Source: Olsenella_L kribbiana (lineage in GTDB: Bacteria; Actinomycetota; Coriobacteriia; Coriobacteriales; Atopobiaceae). Taken from it: a stretch of DNA of 28,414 bases. The translations under genes were made by a program, and so were the position numbers. This document shows, piece by piece, positions 18,269-26,509 of this stretch; position 1 is the first letter of the stretch; the number at the start of each line of letters is the position of its first letter. The notes beneath the pieces were generated by a model, which did no database searches, was not told the DNA's origin, and saw nothing but the letters and a program-made list of their open reading frames with translations. Location of the stretch: positions 1 to 28,414 of the forward strand of contig NZ_JAZGJP010000022.1 of assembly GCF_036408795.1 (NCBI RefSeq), in the 5' to 3' direction.

Positions 18269-18671
18269 CCTCTCTTCGAAATGCACGTGTACAGACTGTT
18301 TCATGATAGGCCACAGCGGCGGGTATCTGCGGCCTGCCAAGCAAGAAACCGCAGGCTGAGCACAATCAAAATTCCCTCAGAAGGCCCTGAGAGCCGTTTT
18401 CAGCCCATTTCTCGATTTTGCGCATATCTGGTACCTGCTAGAGCCAATCTGTGTCTGAAATCCGTTAGATATGCCTCTGTCAGAGCTGCCCTCTGCACGC
18501 CGGATGGCGGCGAGTCCATGGATGTATGCCTGGAGCAGATGCCATCAGCATAAAAATAGGGCGGGAACGCTCTGCACGATCCTGCTCTGCAAACCCGAAG
18601 GTTTTTATCTGGCTGGATTGCATCACATGAGCTGCTGCGCTCCGAGAAGCGCTTGTCCGCAAGCCAGAGGC
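18269..18671. other. Gap between dciA and gyrB
   Basis: No gene is seen. Small stem-loops occur, for example AAACC-CGAA-GGTTT at 18593-18606 (approximate), close after dciA, and a CTCAG/CTGAG stem near 18378-18393 followed by ATTTT on the minus strand. Either could be a weak terminator. The gyrB promoter must lie here but I cannot place it. Confidence 0.35.
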
Positions 18672-19304
18672 TCAGTCCCTGTGCGTCTGCTCTCCCGCAT
18701 CGCTTCTGCTCCGCTCGAGCATGAGCTTGAGTGCCTGGGCAGCTGCCCCTTTGAGGCCATCCGGCAGCTCTGCGCAGCCTGCATCTATCGCCGCAGACGT
18801 CCCCTCGTCAAGCGGTGCCAGGGAAGAAGCCGGCTTTACGGGCTTTGCCTGCCTGCGCGTGCCCTGAGGAGAAAGCGGCTTCTTTCTCCCTTTCCTCGAG
18901 AGCTGGAACTTGATGTCGGATGCCGCAAAGCCTCTGTTTGCAAGACGGGCAAGATAGAGCTCCTTGTTCGTCGTGAAGTCCTGGAGAAGCGCCGAAGTGT
19001 CTATGTAGACATAGAGCACCGGGGCCTTCGTCTTGAATTCCTTCACGTAGATGCCCTGGGTATGCCTGTGCTCGAGGTCGCCGTTTGCCTGCCACCAGGC
19101 AGCAGAGGCCCTGGCCTGCATGCTCATGCCCCGCTTCATGGACCCCGACATGTAGCCGCGCAGGAGCGTATCCACCTTCGTGACACGCTTCATCGAGACC
19201 TCGCCCGAACCTTCCGAGATGCGGTAGAACTCCTCGCGGGAGGTTGCGTCCGCGTCTGTCGGCTCGAAGGCAGGATAGCCTTCCGTATCCTTATCCTCGC
19301 TCAC
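18672..19304 (-). CDS. dciA: DciA-like DUF721 protein (presumed replicative helicase loader)
   Basis: About 210 residues. The central part (VDTLLRGYMS ... LYVYIDTSALLQDFTTNKELYLARLANRGFAASDIKFQLSR) matches the DUF721/DciA fold, a KH-like domain that loads DnaB on DNA in bacteria lacking DnaC or DnaI. The C-terminal 70 residues are basic then Ala/Glu-rich. I prefer the GTG at 19304, which overlaps the recF end by 14 bases and has AAAGGTGG nine bases upstream; an ATG at 19340 would give 222 residues. The position between recF and gyrB is typical for actinobacteria. Assignment rests on context plus this motif. Confidence 0.8.
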   Translation of the reverse strand: MSEDKDTEGYPAFEPTDADATSREEFYRISEGSGEVSMKRVTKVDTLLRGYMSGSMKRGMSMQARASAAWWQANGDLEHRHTQGIYVKEFKTKAPVLYVYIDTSALLQDFTTNKELYLARLANRGFAASDIKFQLSRKGRKKPLSPQGTRRQAKPVKPASSLAPLDEGTSAAIDAGCAELPDGLKGAAAQALKLMLERSRSDAGEQTHRD

Positions 19305-20382
19305 CGATCTCGACCACCTTTGCACGCTCCAGGAGCTCATCAGGGAAATACCCCAGATTCGTCGTCGTTATGACGGTCTGCATCTCTTCCTGCATGAAGG
19401 AGGTCAAGGCCCGCCTTCTCCCCTCATCGAGCTCGCTCATCACATCGTCGAGGAGAAGCAGAGGAGATGCTCCGAGGATCTGTCTCGATACCTCGACCTC
19501 TGCCATCTTCCACGCAAGGACGATCGTGCGCTGCTGTCCCTGCGAGGCAAAGCTTCTCGCATCGCGTCCGTCGAGCGCGAAGGCGATATCGTCCCTGTGC
19601 GGGCCGACGCAGCTCATCTGGCGCCTGAGATCGAGCTCCCTGCCCTTTGCCAGAGCATCTGACATGAGCAAGACCAGATCCTCGCGCGTGGCGCCCTCTG
19701 GCAAGGGCCCCAGAGAGCTTCTGTAGGCGCAGGAGAGGTCCTCCTGGGCAATCTGTCCATAGATGTCATGCGCGGCCACAGAAAGCCTCCTGAAGAGCGC
19801 AAGGCGGTGCACGAGAAGCGTTGCCGCTCCAAGCGCGACGCTTGCATCCCAGGCATCGAGAAGGCCCATATCGAAGGAAGGCTCCTTCAAAAGCCTGTTC
19901 CTCTGCTCGATTCCCCTTGTATAGGTGCGGAGCACCTTTGCATAGCCCCTGTTCACCTGGGCGCCGAAGGCATCGAGCTCATCTCTCCTGAAGCTTGCGG
20001 ACCTCTTCACGAGGGAGAGGTCGTCCGGCGTGAAGAGGACGCTCATGAGGTTGCCGGAAAGGTCATGCGCATGGCAGGGCTTGCCGCACCAGAAGAAGCG
20101 GCGCTTTCCCTCCTTGAGCGTGAGCGCCGCATCGACTTCGCGCCCATCCCCTGCAAGCGAGAGGTCGGCACGCCCTGCCTTTGCCCCTTCGCGCAGGAGC
20201 TCTTGCGCCGTCGGCTTTCTGAACGAGGACCCAGCTGTCAGGAGCTGGAGCGCCTCGACGGTGTTCGTCTTCCCGACGGCATTGGGCCCGCAGATGATCG
20301 TCATCTTCTCATCGAAGGATATCGTCTTCTCAGCAAAGCTCCGGAAGTTCCAGAGCGAGAGCGTCTCGACCTTGAGGCCCAC
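19291..20382 (-). CDS. recF: RecF recombination and gap-repair protein
   Basis: A 363-residue SMC-like ATPase that helps load RecA at single-strand gaps. It has Walker A GPNAVGKTN (residues 33-41), the LSGNLMSVLFTPDDL segment, the ABC-type signature SQGQQRTIVLAWKMAE and Walker B PLLLLDDVMSELDE. The start is GTG at 20382, three bases after the dnaN stop, so translation is likely coupled. dciA overlaps its end. Length and motif order are standard. Confidence 0.95.
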   Translation of the reverse strand: MGLKVETLSLWNFRSFAEKTISFDEKMTIICGPNAVGKTNTVEALQLLTAGSSFRKPTAQELLREGAKAGRADLSLAGDGREVDAALTLKEGKRRFFWCGKPCHAHDLSGNLMSVLFTPDDLSLVKRSASFRRDELDAFGAQVNRGYAKVLRTYTRGIEQRNRLLKEPSFDMGLLDAWDASVALGAATLLVHRLALFRRLSVAAHDIYGQIAQEDLSCAYRSSLGPLPEGATREDLVLLMSDALAKGRELDLRRQMSCVGPHRDDIAFALDGRDARSFASQGQQRTIVLAWKMAEVEVSRQILGASPLLLLDDVMSELDEGRRRALTSFMQEEMQTVITTTNLGYFPDELLERAKVVEIGERG

Positions 20383-20385
20383 GCG

Positions 20386-21486
20386 CTACATCCTGACCGG
20401 CATGAGGAGATAGAGGTAGTTCACCTTCGCATAGCTCTTGAAGATGCCCGGCTGCATCGCGCTCTGGAGCTCGAGCGTGATCTCGTCCTGGTCGGACACG
20501 GCATTCATGCAGTCGTTCACATAGTGGTAGTTGAGGGCGATCGAGAGATCTTCGCCTTCGGCGTCGATATTCACATACTCCGTTGCATCGCCCTGGTCGG
20601 GAGAGGTAGCAGAGAGCTTCATAAGCTTCGCGTCGCACTCGATATCGAAGCGGACCGACGGGTTCGCAAGGGCAATGACAGAGACACGGCGCAGGGCCGA
20701 GGCAAGATCTGCGACATTGACCGTGACCTTCGTCGTGCAGGACTTCGGCAGGAGCTGCTTGTAGTTCGGGAAGTTGCCCTCGATCTTTCGGGCAATGAAG
20801 GTGGTGTTGCCGAACTGGAAGACGACCTGGGAGGGCGTGATGCCGATCAAGATCTTCTCCGTCATGCCCGGAAGCCCCAGCACCTCATGGAACACGGAAC
20901 CCGGAAGGATGGCACGGAAGGCCTCTGCGTTCGAGGTATCGACATTCGTGTCGCAGACCGCAAGCCTGTAGGAGTCTGTCGCGACAAGGCGGATCGTATT
21001 GTCCTCGACGGTCGTCAGGATGCCCGAAAGGATAGGACGGGAGTTGTCCTTGTAGGTCACCTTGTAGACCTTGTCCACCATCGTCTGGAGCACATCGGAG
21101 TCGAGCTCGACCGAATTCTCGAATTCATACTCCGGGAAGGTCGGGAAGTCCTCGGGAGAGAGGGCGTTGAGGCGGAATGAGGATTTGCCGGAGGCGATCA
21201 TCACATTGTGGTCGTCGCCCTCGACAGAGATCGGGGCATCAGCAAGGTTCTTCACGATGCTCATCAGGATCTTGCCCGAAAGCACCGTCTCTCCCGCCTC
21301 ATCCACATTGGCAGGAATGGAATGGCGGATGAAGATCGTCGTATCCGTCGTCTGGAGCTCGAGCGTTCCGTTCTCTGCAATGAGATGGACGCCTGAGATG
21401 ATGGGCTGGGAAGCGTTCGATCCCATGCCCTTCGATACGATTGCAAGTGCCTGTGCAAGTGAAGACTGGCTCACGGTGAACTTCAT
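20386..21486 (-). CDS. dnaN: DNA polymerase III beta clamp
   Basis: The sliding clamp, 366 residues, forming a ring around DNA and tethering polymerase III. The start MKFTVSQSSLAQALAIVSKG and the end ..YLLMPVRM are typical, with three similar subdomains of about 120 residues each; the final PVR-M sequence helps form the client-binding pocket. The ATG at 21486 follows CAAGGACCT. It lies downstream of the candidate origin and runs into recF. Confidence 0.97.
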   Translation of the reverse strand: MKFTVSQSSLAQALAIVSKGMGSNASQPIISGVHLIAENGTLELQTTDTTIFIRHSIPANVDEAGETVLSGKILMSIVKNLADAPISVEGDDHNVMIASGKSSFRLNALSPEDFPTFPEYEFENSVELDSDVLQTMVDKVYKVTYKDNSRPILSGILTTVEDNTIRLVATDSYRLAVCDTNVDTSNAEAFRAILPGSVFHEVLGLPGMTEKILIGITPSQVVFQFGNTTFIARKIEGNFPNYKQLLPKSCTTKVTVNVADLASALRRVSVIALANPSVRFDIECDAKLMKLSATSPDQGDATEYVNIDAEGEDLSIALNYHYVNDCMNAVSDQDEITLELQSAMQPGIFKSYAKVNYLYLLMPVRM

Positions 21487-21737
21487 AGGTCCTTGCCCCT
21501 TTCTTATTTATATAGATATATAAGATACAAAGAAATAGCAGTCATAGTAAGGCCTGTTGAAAAGTCGAAATCCTGGCATATTCCCTGTTGGAAGCCTGTT
21601 TCATACGTGGTTGAAAACTGATCGGTCCTGAACACTTTCACCTTTCATCAATCCCTTGACAATCTCTTTCACCACGATATGCCGAGTTGCTGACAGGTTT
21701 CGACAGCTTCTCTGCAAGATTTGTGACAGACGTCTGC
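21487..21737. other. Candidate oriC unwinding region between dnaA and dnaN
   Basis: Reading the minus strand from the dnaA side, there is a DnaA-box-like TTTTCAACA (21555-21563), a GGCC block (21551-21554) and triplets matching the DnaA-trio pattern 3'-[G/A]A[T/A] in five of seven positions (21531-21550). These run into a very A+T-rich stretch (21501-21536). Box-like TTTTCAACC (21609-21617) and GTTTCGACA (21697-21705) lie nearby. This order matches the basal unwinding system described in Bacillus. It is inferred from pattern only. Confidence 0.6.
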
Positions 21738-23261
21738 CTACTCCGTGATCTCCTCCGAGATCGTGTCGACCTTCTGCAGGAAGATGCGGTTCTCCTTGCG
21801 AAGGGCATCCACCCACTTCAGGCTGTGCATGACGGTAGCATGGGAGCGGCCGCCGAACTTCTTTCCGATATCGGCAAGCGTGTTGTCGGTAAGCTCGCGG
21901 GAGAGCCAGATGGCGACATGCCTTGGCTCCATGAGCTCCTTGTTCCTCTTGGAGCCTATGAGGTCGGTATGCTGGACGCCGTAGTAGGCCTCCACTGCCT
22001 TCTGTATCTGCTCGATCGTCACGATCTTCTGCCCTGTCGGCCATTTGAGGCTTGCCTGGGCTATGACATCATCGCGCGTGAGCTCCTCGCCCTTGAGCTC
22101 CTTCCTGTGCGCCATCATGAGGCAGGACTGGACAAAGCCTGAGATCACGCGGATATTCGTGCCTGACTTCTCTGCCATGAGCTCGAGGTTCTCGTCCGAG
22201 ATCTCGCCTGTCGTATCCTCTATGTGCTCGTCTATCGCGTCCTGGCGCATGCGCTCATAGAACGTCTTCACGAGCTTCAGCTTGAGCTCATAGCTTGGCT
22301 GCTCGATGCCGATGGTGAAGCCTGAGTCGATGCGGGAGGTCACGCGCTCGTCGAGGCCATCTGTGCCCATGCCAAGCTGCATGGGAGAGCGGTCTGCTGC
22401 AAGCACGATCTGCTTTCCATGGTCGCGCAGGTAGTTGAACGTGTTGAAGAAGAAGTTGATCGTGCCTTCGCGCCCCACCATCTGCTGGATATCGTCGATG
22501 ATGAGGACATCGATTGCATGGTAGTGGCGCTCGAGCGCGCTTCTGGCCGTTGCATCCTTTTCCGTCATGGCCTGGACATAGTCGCTCACGAACTCTGTGC
22601 CGGTACGGTAGACGCAGGCACGCTGCGGCTGGGTCTGCACAATGTAGTTCTGTATGGCCTTGAGCAGATGCGTCTTGCCAAGACCGCTCTTGCCGTAGAT
22701 GAAGAGCGGGTTGTAGCTCTTGTTCTCGCCGTCTGCGACCTGCTTTGCTGCCTGGAGGGCGATCTGGTTCTCCTCGCCTTCGACAAAGCGGTCGAATGTG
22801 AGCTTCGAGTCGTTCTCGGGGATGGCTTCGATGAGGGGGTTGTCCTGAGGAAGAGGTGCCTTCTTCTGGGGAGCGCTCGGAGCTGGTGCGGCAGGTGAAA
22901 AGGCAGGTGCCGGCACTTCTTCTGGCTGCTCCTGCTGGCGGCGGAAGCCGTCGAGCTCTTCCTGCGTGACCTCGGAGTTCGTATGCACGGCGACCTTCTT
23001 TGCATCGCCGAGGTCGCAGACGAGTGTGAGATCCTCGAAGGCTGCTTCCTTCAGCGCCTCCTCGATGAGGGGCCGGTTCTCATCGACCTTGAGCTTCACG
23101 AAGCGTGTCGTCGTCGAGATGTGGAACTCGCCCTCTCCCATCCGCTCCGGCGTGCAGCTCTTGAGCATGGCAAGGACAGCAGGAGCGAGCTCCTTTGCCT
23201 TGAGAAGATCCAGGACATCATCCCAGAGGATGCGTGCCTCTTCGTTTGCGGATACCTCCAT
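21738..23261 (-). CDS. dnaA: Replication initiator DnaA
   Basis: The origin-binding AAA+ initiator, 507 residues. Domain I (1-100) is followed by a Pro/Ala-rich linker (about 112-145). The ATPase has Walker A YGKSGLGKTH (190-197) and Walker B LIIDDIQ. Domain IV ends in the signature helix region LADIGKKFGGRSHATVMHS. The usual signature is LPKIGxxFGGRDHTTVxHA; here the positions equal to E. coli Pro423, Asp433 and Thr435 are Ala, Ser and Ala, while Arg399 and His434 are kept. I chose ATG 23261, with AAGGAG five bases upstream, over the nine-codon-longer start at 23288. Box-like sites in the promoter suggest autoregulation. Confidence 0.97.
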   Translation of the reverse strand: MEVSANEEARILWDDVLDLLKAKELAPAVLAMLKSCTPERMGEGEFHISTTTRFVKLKVDENRPLIEEALKEAAFEDLTLVCDLGDAKKVAVHTNSEVTQEELDGFRRQQEQPEEVPAPAFSPAAPAPSAPQKKAPLPQDNPLIEAIPENDSKLTFDRFVEGEENQIALQAAKQVADGENKSYNPLFIYGKSGLGKTHLLKAIQNYIVQTQPQRACVYRTGTEFVSDYVQAMTEKDATARSALERHYHAIDVLIIDDIQQMVGREGTINFFFNTFNYLRDHGKQIVLAADRSPMQLGMGTDGLDERVTSRIDSGFTIGIEQPSYELKLKLVKTFYERMRQDAIDEHIEDTTGEISDENLELMAEKSGTNIRVISGFVQSCLMMAHRKELKGEELTRDDVIAQASLKWPTGQKIVTIEQIQKAVEAYYGVQHTDLIGSKRNKELMEPRHVAIWLSRELTDNTLADIGKKFGGRSHATVMHSLKWVDALRKENRIFLQKVDTISEEITE

Positions 23262-23290
23262 GCCTGCTCCTTGGGAGTGTGGTGCCAATT

Positions 23291-23332
23291 TGTCGAAAAC
23301 TCATTGTAGAACAAGCGAAGGCATGTTGAAAA
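23291..23332 (-). promoter_or_regulatory. dnaA promoter with two DnaA-box-like sites
   Basis: TACAAT (23303-23308, minus) is a good -10 box, with TTTCAA 17 bases upstream as -35. TTTTCAACA (23324-23332) overlaps the -35 and TTTTCGACA (23291-23299) lies just downstream of the -10. Such placement would let DnaA repress its own gene. Confidence 0.6.
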
Positions 23333-23354
23333 CTGTAAATTGCTGCATTTTGAG

Positions 23355-24569
23355 CTAATGGGAGCCAATGAAGAGGTTTCCGACCTCGGTCAGATAGTAT
23401 TTCTGCCCATCCTTCTTGATGAGGCCCATGCCCTCGAGCTCCTTGAGCTCGCGCGACCAGGTAGGCTGGGACCCTCCATATGCCTTCACAAGGTTCGAGG
23501 GGCCTACCGCCTCGTGGCTGCTGAGATATTGGAGCGCCGACTGCCCGCGCTCCGAGATATGGAGCCCTGAGAAGGAATTCTGGGAAGCCGGAGCCTGCTG
23601 CGTGCCAGGCAGGGGCTGTGCCTGCTGCTGCGGGAAGCCGTCCTGCTGGCCCTGGGCCATCTGGTCTTGCTGCCACATCTGCTGGCCAGGATATGGTCCC
23701 GCCTGAGGCTGGCCTATCTGCTGCATCGGCTGCTGGGACATGCCCTGCTGCATGTTCTGGGCAGTCCCTGGATAGGCCTGCTGCCAAGGCTGCTGATATC
23801 GCTGCTGGTAGGGCTGGTACTGCGCATATCCCTGCTGTGGCTGCATGCCATACGGGTTCTGACCCCATGGTTGCTGATAGGGATTGGCCTGCTGAGGCAT
23901 CTGCTGCCAGGAAGCGGCCTGCTGCGCATAGCCCTGTTGCTGCTGCATCTGCTGGGGATATGGCTGCTGTGCAGGGTATGCGCCTGCCTGCTGCTGGGAG
24001 GGCTGTGCCTGCATGGATTGCTGAGAGGCAGGAGCGCTTTCCGTGTCGGCACTTTTCTTCATGGATATGGTCACGATCGTGCCATGTCCTATATTGTCTG
24101 CAATCGTGAGGGTGCCGCCCTTGTCGGCCATGTACTGCTGGGCATAAGGAAGGCCCGAGCCGACGCCTCTGATATAGCGGCGCATCTCTTCTGTAGCAGA
24201 GCTTGTGCCGTACTCGAGGGCGCGCCCCTTCTGCTGGATCCCTGGCCCCTGATCGGAGAACCTTATCGTCATTCCGTGGTCCAGAATCGAGACCGTGGGC
24301 TCCATGAAGTAGGCATGGATGAAGTTCTCGACAATCTCTCGTATCACCATGAACGGGATCGTGCCTCCCTGTTCATGGGAAAGGCGCGTGACCTCGCTTG
24401 TGATCTCCTCGAGATAGGCGCGGACATCCTTGGGCTCCACGACGACGACCCTGGGCGCTGCAGCTGCATCGTCGTAGACCGCGATGCGTGCGGCATAGTG
24501 GACTTCGAGTGCAGGATGGTCTCCTGCCGACCCCGGATTCTCGACGAACGGGTAGAAATCTTCTGCCAT
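23355..24569 (-). CDS. GHKL ATPase fused by a Gln-rich linker to a winged helix; function unknown
   Basis: A 404-residue protein of unknown role. Residues 46-171 form a histidine-kinase-type ATP-binding domain: N-box REIVENFIHA (Glu78, Asn82), G1 FSDQGPGI (Asp106) and G2 GVGSGLPYAQQYM. No dimerisation or phospho-acceptor histidine domain, no membrane segment and no receiver are present. Residues 180-330 are a low-complexity Gln/Pro/Tyr/Met/Trp-rich linker. Residues 336-404 form a winged helix (SNLVKAYGGSQPTWSRELKELEGMGLI). The ATG at 24569 follows GGGAGGTG. It sits 93 bases upstream of dnaA on the same strand and next to a cluster of box-like sites. A role linked to origin control is inferred from position only; an anti-sigma-type kinase is another possibility. 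Confidence 0.85.
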   Translation of the reverse strand: MAEDFYPFVENPGSAGDHPALEVHYAARIAVYDDAAAAPRVVVVEPKDVRAYLEEITSEVTRLSHEQGGTIPFMVIREIVENFIHAYFMEPTVSILDHGMTIRFSDQGPGIQQKGRALEYGTSSATEEMRRYIRGVGSGLPYAQQYMADKGGTLTIADNIGHGTIVTISMKKSADTESAPASQQSMQAQPSQQQAGAYPAQQPYPQQMQQQQGYAQQAASWQQMPQQANPYQQPWGQNPYGMQPQQGYAQYQPYQQRYQQPWQQAYPGTAQNMQQGMSQQPMQQIGQPQAGPYPGQQMWQQDQMAQGQQDGFPQQQAQPLPGTQQAPASQNSFSGLHISERGQSALQYLSSHEAVGPSNLVKAYGGSQPTWSRELKELEGMGLIKKDGQKYYLTEVGNLFIGSH

Positions 24570-24934
24570 CCCGCACCTCCCTATCTCGTGAAATATGCCT
24601 TCCTAGCTTACTACGGCGCAGAAATTTTCATGGCCCGGATGAAAGAACGCGAAAGGTTTTCTTCCATGGCTGAACAATTGAAGAAAACTTTCATGCAGAA
24701 AGAAAACTGGAAGGAAGTTTTCGGCCATTGTGAAAACAACGTCGAAAAGCCCATCGTAAGTTTTCAACATGTGACGAATGAAAGATGAAAACTCAGACGA
24801 ATATTCGCGGCTTTGGCAGGAAACTTTCATCACCGGATGGAAAGTTGTCGAAACACGCTGAATCTTTCAGCGAGATGTCGGTGAGGAAGGCAGAAGATGC
24901 AGAGAAAAGGAATTGCGGAGAACTTTTCAAAAAA
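24570..24934. other. Strand-switch gap with clustered box-like repeats; candidate origin module
   Basis: Genes diverge here. It contains TTTTCAACA (24761-24769, plus) and the minus-strand variants TTTTCACAA (24728-24736), TTTTCGACG (24740-24748) and GTTTCGACA (24846-24854). Repeated ATGAAAG and GAAAACTTTCAT-like blocks lie between about 24630 and 24860. The base composition is more A+T-rich and purine-biased than the flanking genes. No protein is evident. Together with the dnaA-dnaN gap it may form a two-part origin. Confidence 0.5.
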
Positions 24935-24964
24935 TTGACATCATCGCAGGAAGACTCTTACAAT
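24935..24964 (+). promoter_or_regulatory. Promoter of rpmH-rnpA-yidD-yidC
   Basis: A perfect -35 TTGACA (24935-24940) and a -10 TACAAT (24959-24964) are 18 bases apart, giving a leader of about 45 bases. The rpmH ATG at 25016 has AGGAGG seven bases upstream. Confidence 0.8.
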
Positions 24965-25015
24965 CTTAGGGCTATTGCACCTATGCCTTTGGTACTTCTA
25001 ACAGGAGGAAACGAT

Positions 25016-25150
25016 ATGAAGCGCACTTATCAGCCGAACAAGCGCCGCCGTGCCAAGACCCACGGCTTCCGTGCACGCATGGCAACCAAGAATGGCCGCA
25101 AGGTCCTCGCACGCCGCCGCGCAAAGGGCCGCAAGAGGCTCACGGTCTAG
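25016..25150 (+). CDS. rpmH: Ribosomal protein L34
   Basis: A 44-residue, strongly basic protein of the large ribosomal subunit. It starts MKRTYQPNKRRRAKTHGF and ends RRAKGRKRLTV, the family hallmark, at the standard length. It begins the rightward operon, with a strong ribosome site and promoter. rnpA starts eight bases after its stop. Confidence 0.98.
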   Translation: MKRTYQPNKRRRAKTHGFRARMATKNGRKVLARRRAKGRKRLTV

Positions 25151-25158
25151 GTGCATCA

Positions 25159-25482
25159 ATGGAGACCATCAAATCCAGACAGGATTTTGAGCGGGTCTTC
25201 TCGCGTGGCCGCAGGTACACAAACCGGCTTGTCCGCATGACAGTAGCCGTGGCAGACGAAGGCAATCCGGGCAGGATTGCCTTCGTCGCGCCTAAAAGGC
25301 TCGGAAATGCGGTCTTCCGCAACCGCTGCAAGAGGGTTCTGCGCGAGGCTGCCCGCACGACGGGGATGCCTCTGGAGAAGCATGACATCATCCTCTTCGC
25401 GACCCGCGACACGCATGATGCAAAGCCGGACGAAGTGGGCGCCGTCCTTCAGAAGCTTCTGAAGAAGGCAGGCGTTCGATGA
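25159..25482 (+). CDS. rnpA: Ribonuclease P protein component
   Basis: A 107-residue basic protein that helps the RnpB RNA trim tRNA precursors. The family motif RNRCKRVLREA (residues 55-65) and the FSRGRRYTNRL stretch are present. The order rpmH-rnpA-yidD-yidC is the classical one, and yidD overlaps its stop by four bases (ATGA). Confidence 0.96.
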   Translation: METIKSRQDFERVFSRGRRYTNRLVRMTVAVADEGNPGRIAFVAPKRLGNAVFRNRCKRVLREAARTTGMPLEKHDIILFATRDTHDAKPDEVGAVLQKLLKKAGVR

Positions 25483-25721
25483 TGCTGGAGGCAGAAAACG
25501 AGCAGTCCACAGCAGCGCGTATTCTTACCTCTCTTGTCAGGGGGTACCGTCGTTACATCTCTCCCCTTCTGCCAGATTCCTGCATCTATGAGCCGACATG
25601 TTCCGAATATGCTCTAGAAGCCATCCGGAAGTACGGAGCTGCAAAGGGGTCGTGGCTTGCGTTCAGGCGCATCCTGCGCTGCAATCCGTTCCATCGTGGT
25701 GGCTATGACCCGGTTCCCTGA
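25479..25721 (+). CDS. yidD: Membrane protein insertion efficiency factor YidD
   Basis: 80 residues. The core YRRYISPLLPDSCIYEPTCSEYALEAIRKYG ... RILRCNPFHRGGYDPVP, quoted in parts, contains the three conserved cysteines of the family. It is an amphipathic membrane-associated protein that aids YidC-dependent insertion. It overlaps rnpA and precedes yidC by 20 bases. Confidence 0.95.
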   Translation: MMLEAENEQSTAARILTSLVRGYRRYISPLLPDSCIYEPTCSEYALEAIRKYGAAKGSWLAFRRILRCNPFHRGGYDPVP

Positions 25722-25741
25722 TATCTGGCTACGGAGGAAAG

Positions 25742-26503
25742 ATGTGGGATTGGTTTATTAACTGGATGACCAGCATCCTTGCTGGCATCGAAAGCTTCTG
25801 CGGCGACTGGGGTCTCGCCGTGATCATCCTGACGGTCATCATCCGTCTTCTGATCATGCCGCTCATGACGAAGAGTACGGCATCGTCTGCAAAGATGCAG
25901 GCGCTCCAGCCCAAGATGCAGGAGATCCAGGAGAAGTATCAGGACGATCCGCAGCGCATGCAGGAGGAGATGCAGAAGTTCTATTCCGAGAACAAGTTCA
26001 ATCCTCTCGGTGGCTGCCTCCCCATCATCATCCAGATGCCTGTCTTCTTCGCACTCTTCACGGTCGCGAAGAACGTGCCTTCCGATGCAAGCTTCTACGG
26101 CATCCTCCCTTCCATCTCGATCTCTCCTTCGCAGGCAGTCGCTGACTACGGCTGGCTTGGCGGAGGTCTCCCCTATGTGCTCTTCGTTGCAGCATTCGGC
26201 GTGCTCACGCTCCTTCCGATGCTCATGAACGCGAAGAACATGCCTGAGGAGCAGCGCAGCCAGAACCTTATCATGGCTATTGTCATGGCCGTCATGATGG
26301 TCTGGTTCGGCTGGACTGTGCCGGCAGCCGTCCTTCTCTACTACGATGCCTCTGCCATCTGGCAGGTGGCCCAGCAGAAGTTCGTGACTCAGAAGGTCAT
26401 GGACAAGGTCAAGGCCGAGCAGGCCGCCAAGCTGGAGGCGCAGGGCCGCGTGATCGAGGTCGAGCGCCGCGAGCAGAAGAAGCGCCAGCACAAGAAGAAC
26501 TAG
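25742..26503 (+). CDS. yidC: Membrane protein insertase YidC/OxaA
   Basis: A 253-residue short Gram-positive-type insertase without the large periplasmic domain. The conserved arginine is Arg35 (TVIIRLLIMPLM), and the charged hairpin KMQEIQEKYQDDPQRMQEEMQKFY lies in the cytoplasmic loop. About five hydrophobic segments follow, then a basic tail (KKRQHKKN). There is no lipobox. The start ATG has GGAGG four bases upstream. The gene ends in a strong terminator-like hairpin before jag. Confidence 0.97.
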   Translation: MWDWFINWMTSILAGIESFCGDWGLAVIILTVIIRLLIMPLMTKSTASSAKMQALQPKMQEIQEKYQDDPQRMQEEMQKFYSENKFNPLGGCLPIIIQMPVFFALFTVAKNVPSDASFYGILPSISISPSQAVADYGWLGGGLPYVLFVAAFGVLTLLPMLMNAKNMPEEQRSQNLIMAIVMAVMMVWFGWTVPAAVLLYYDASAIWQVAQQKFVTQKVMDKVKAEQAAKLEAQGRVIEVERREQKKRQHKKN

Positions 26504-26509
26504 CATTCA

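Noticed and set aside
14491..18553. Very long plus-strand open frames antisense to gyrA and gyrB (623 and 890 residues)
   Set aside because: They mirror two unmistakable gyrase genes in G+C-rich DNA; their sequences are low in family-like motifs and have no ribosome sites.
19768..21180. 470-residue plus-strand frame over recF and dnaN
   Set aside because: It is the complement of two clear core genes, with no recognisable domain.
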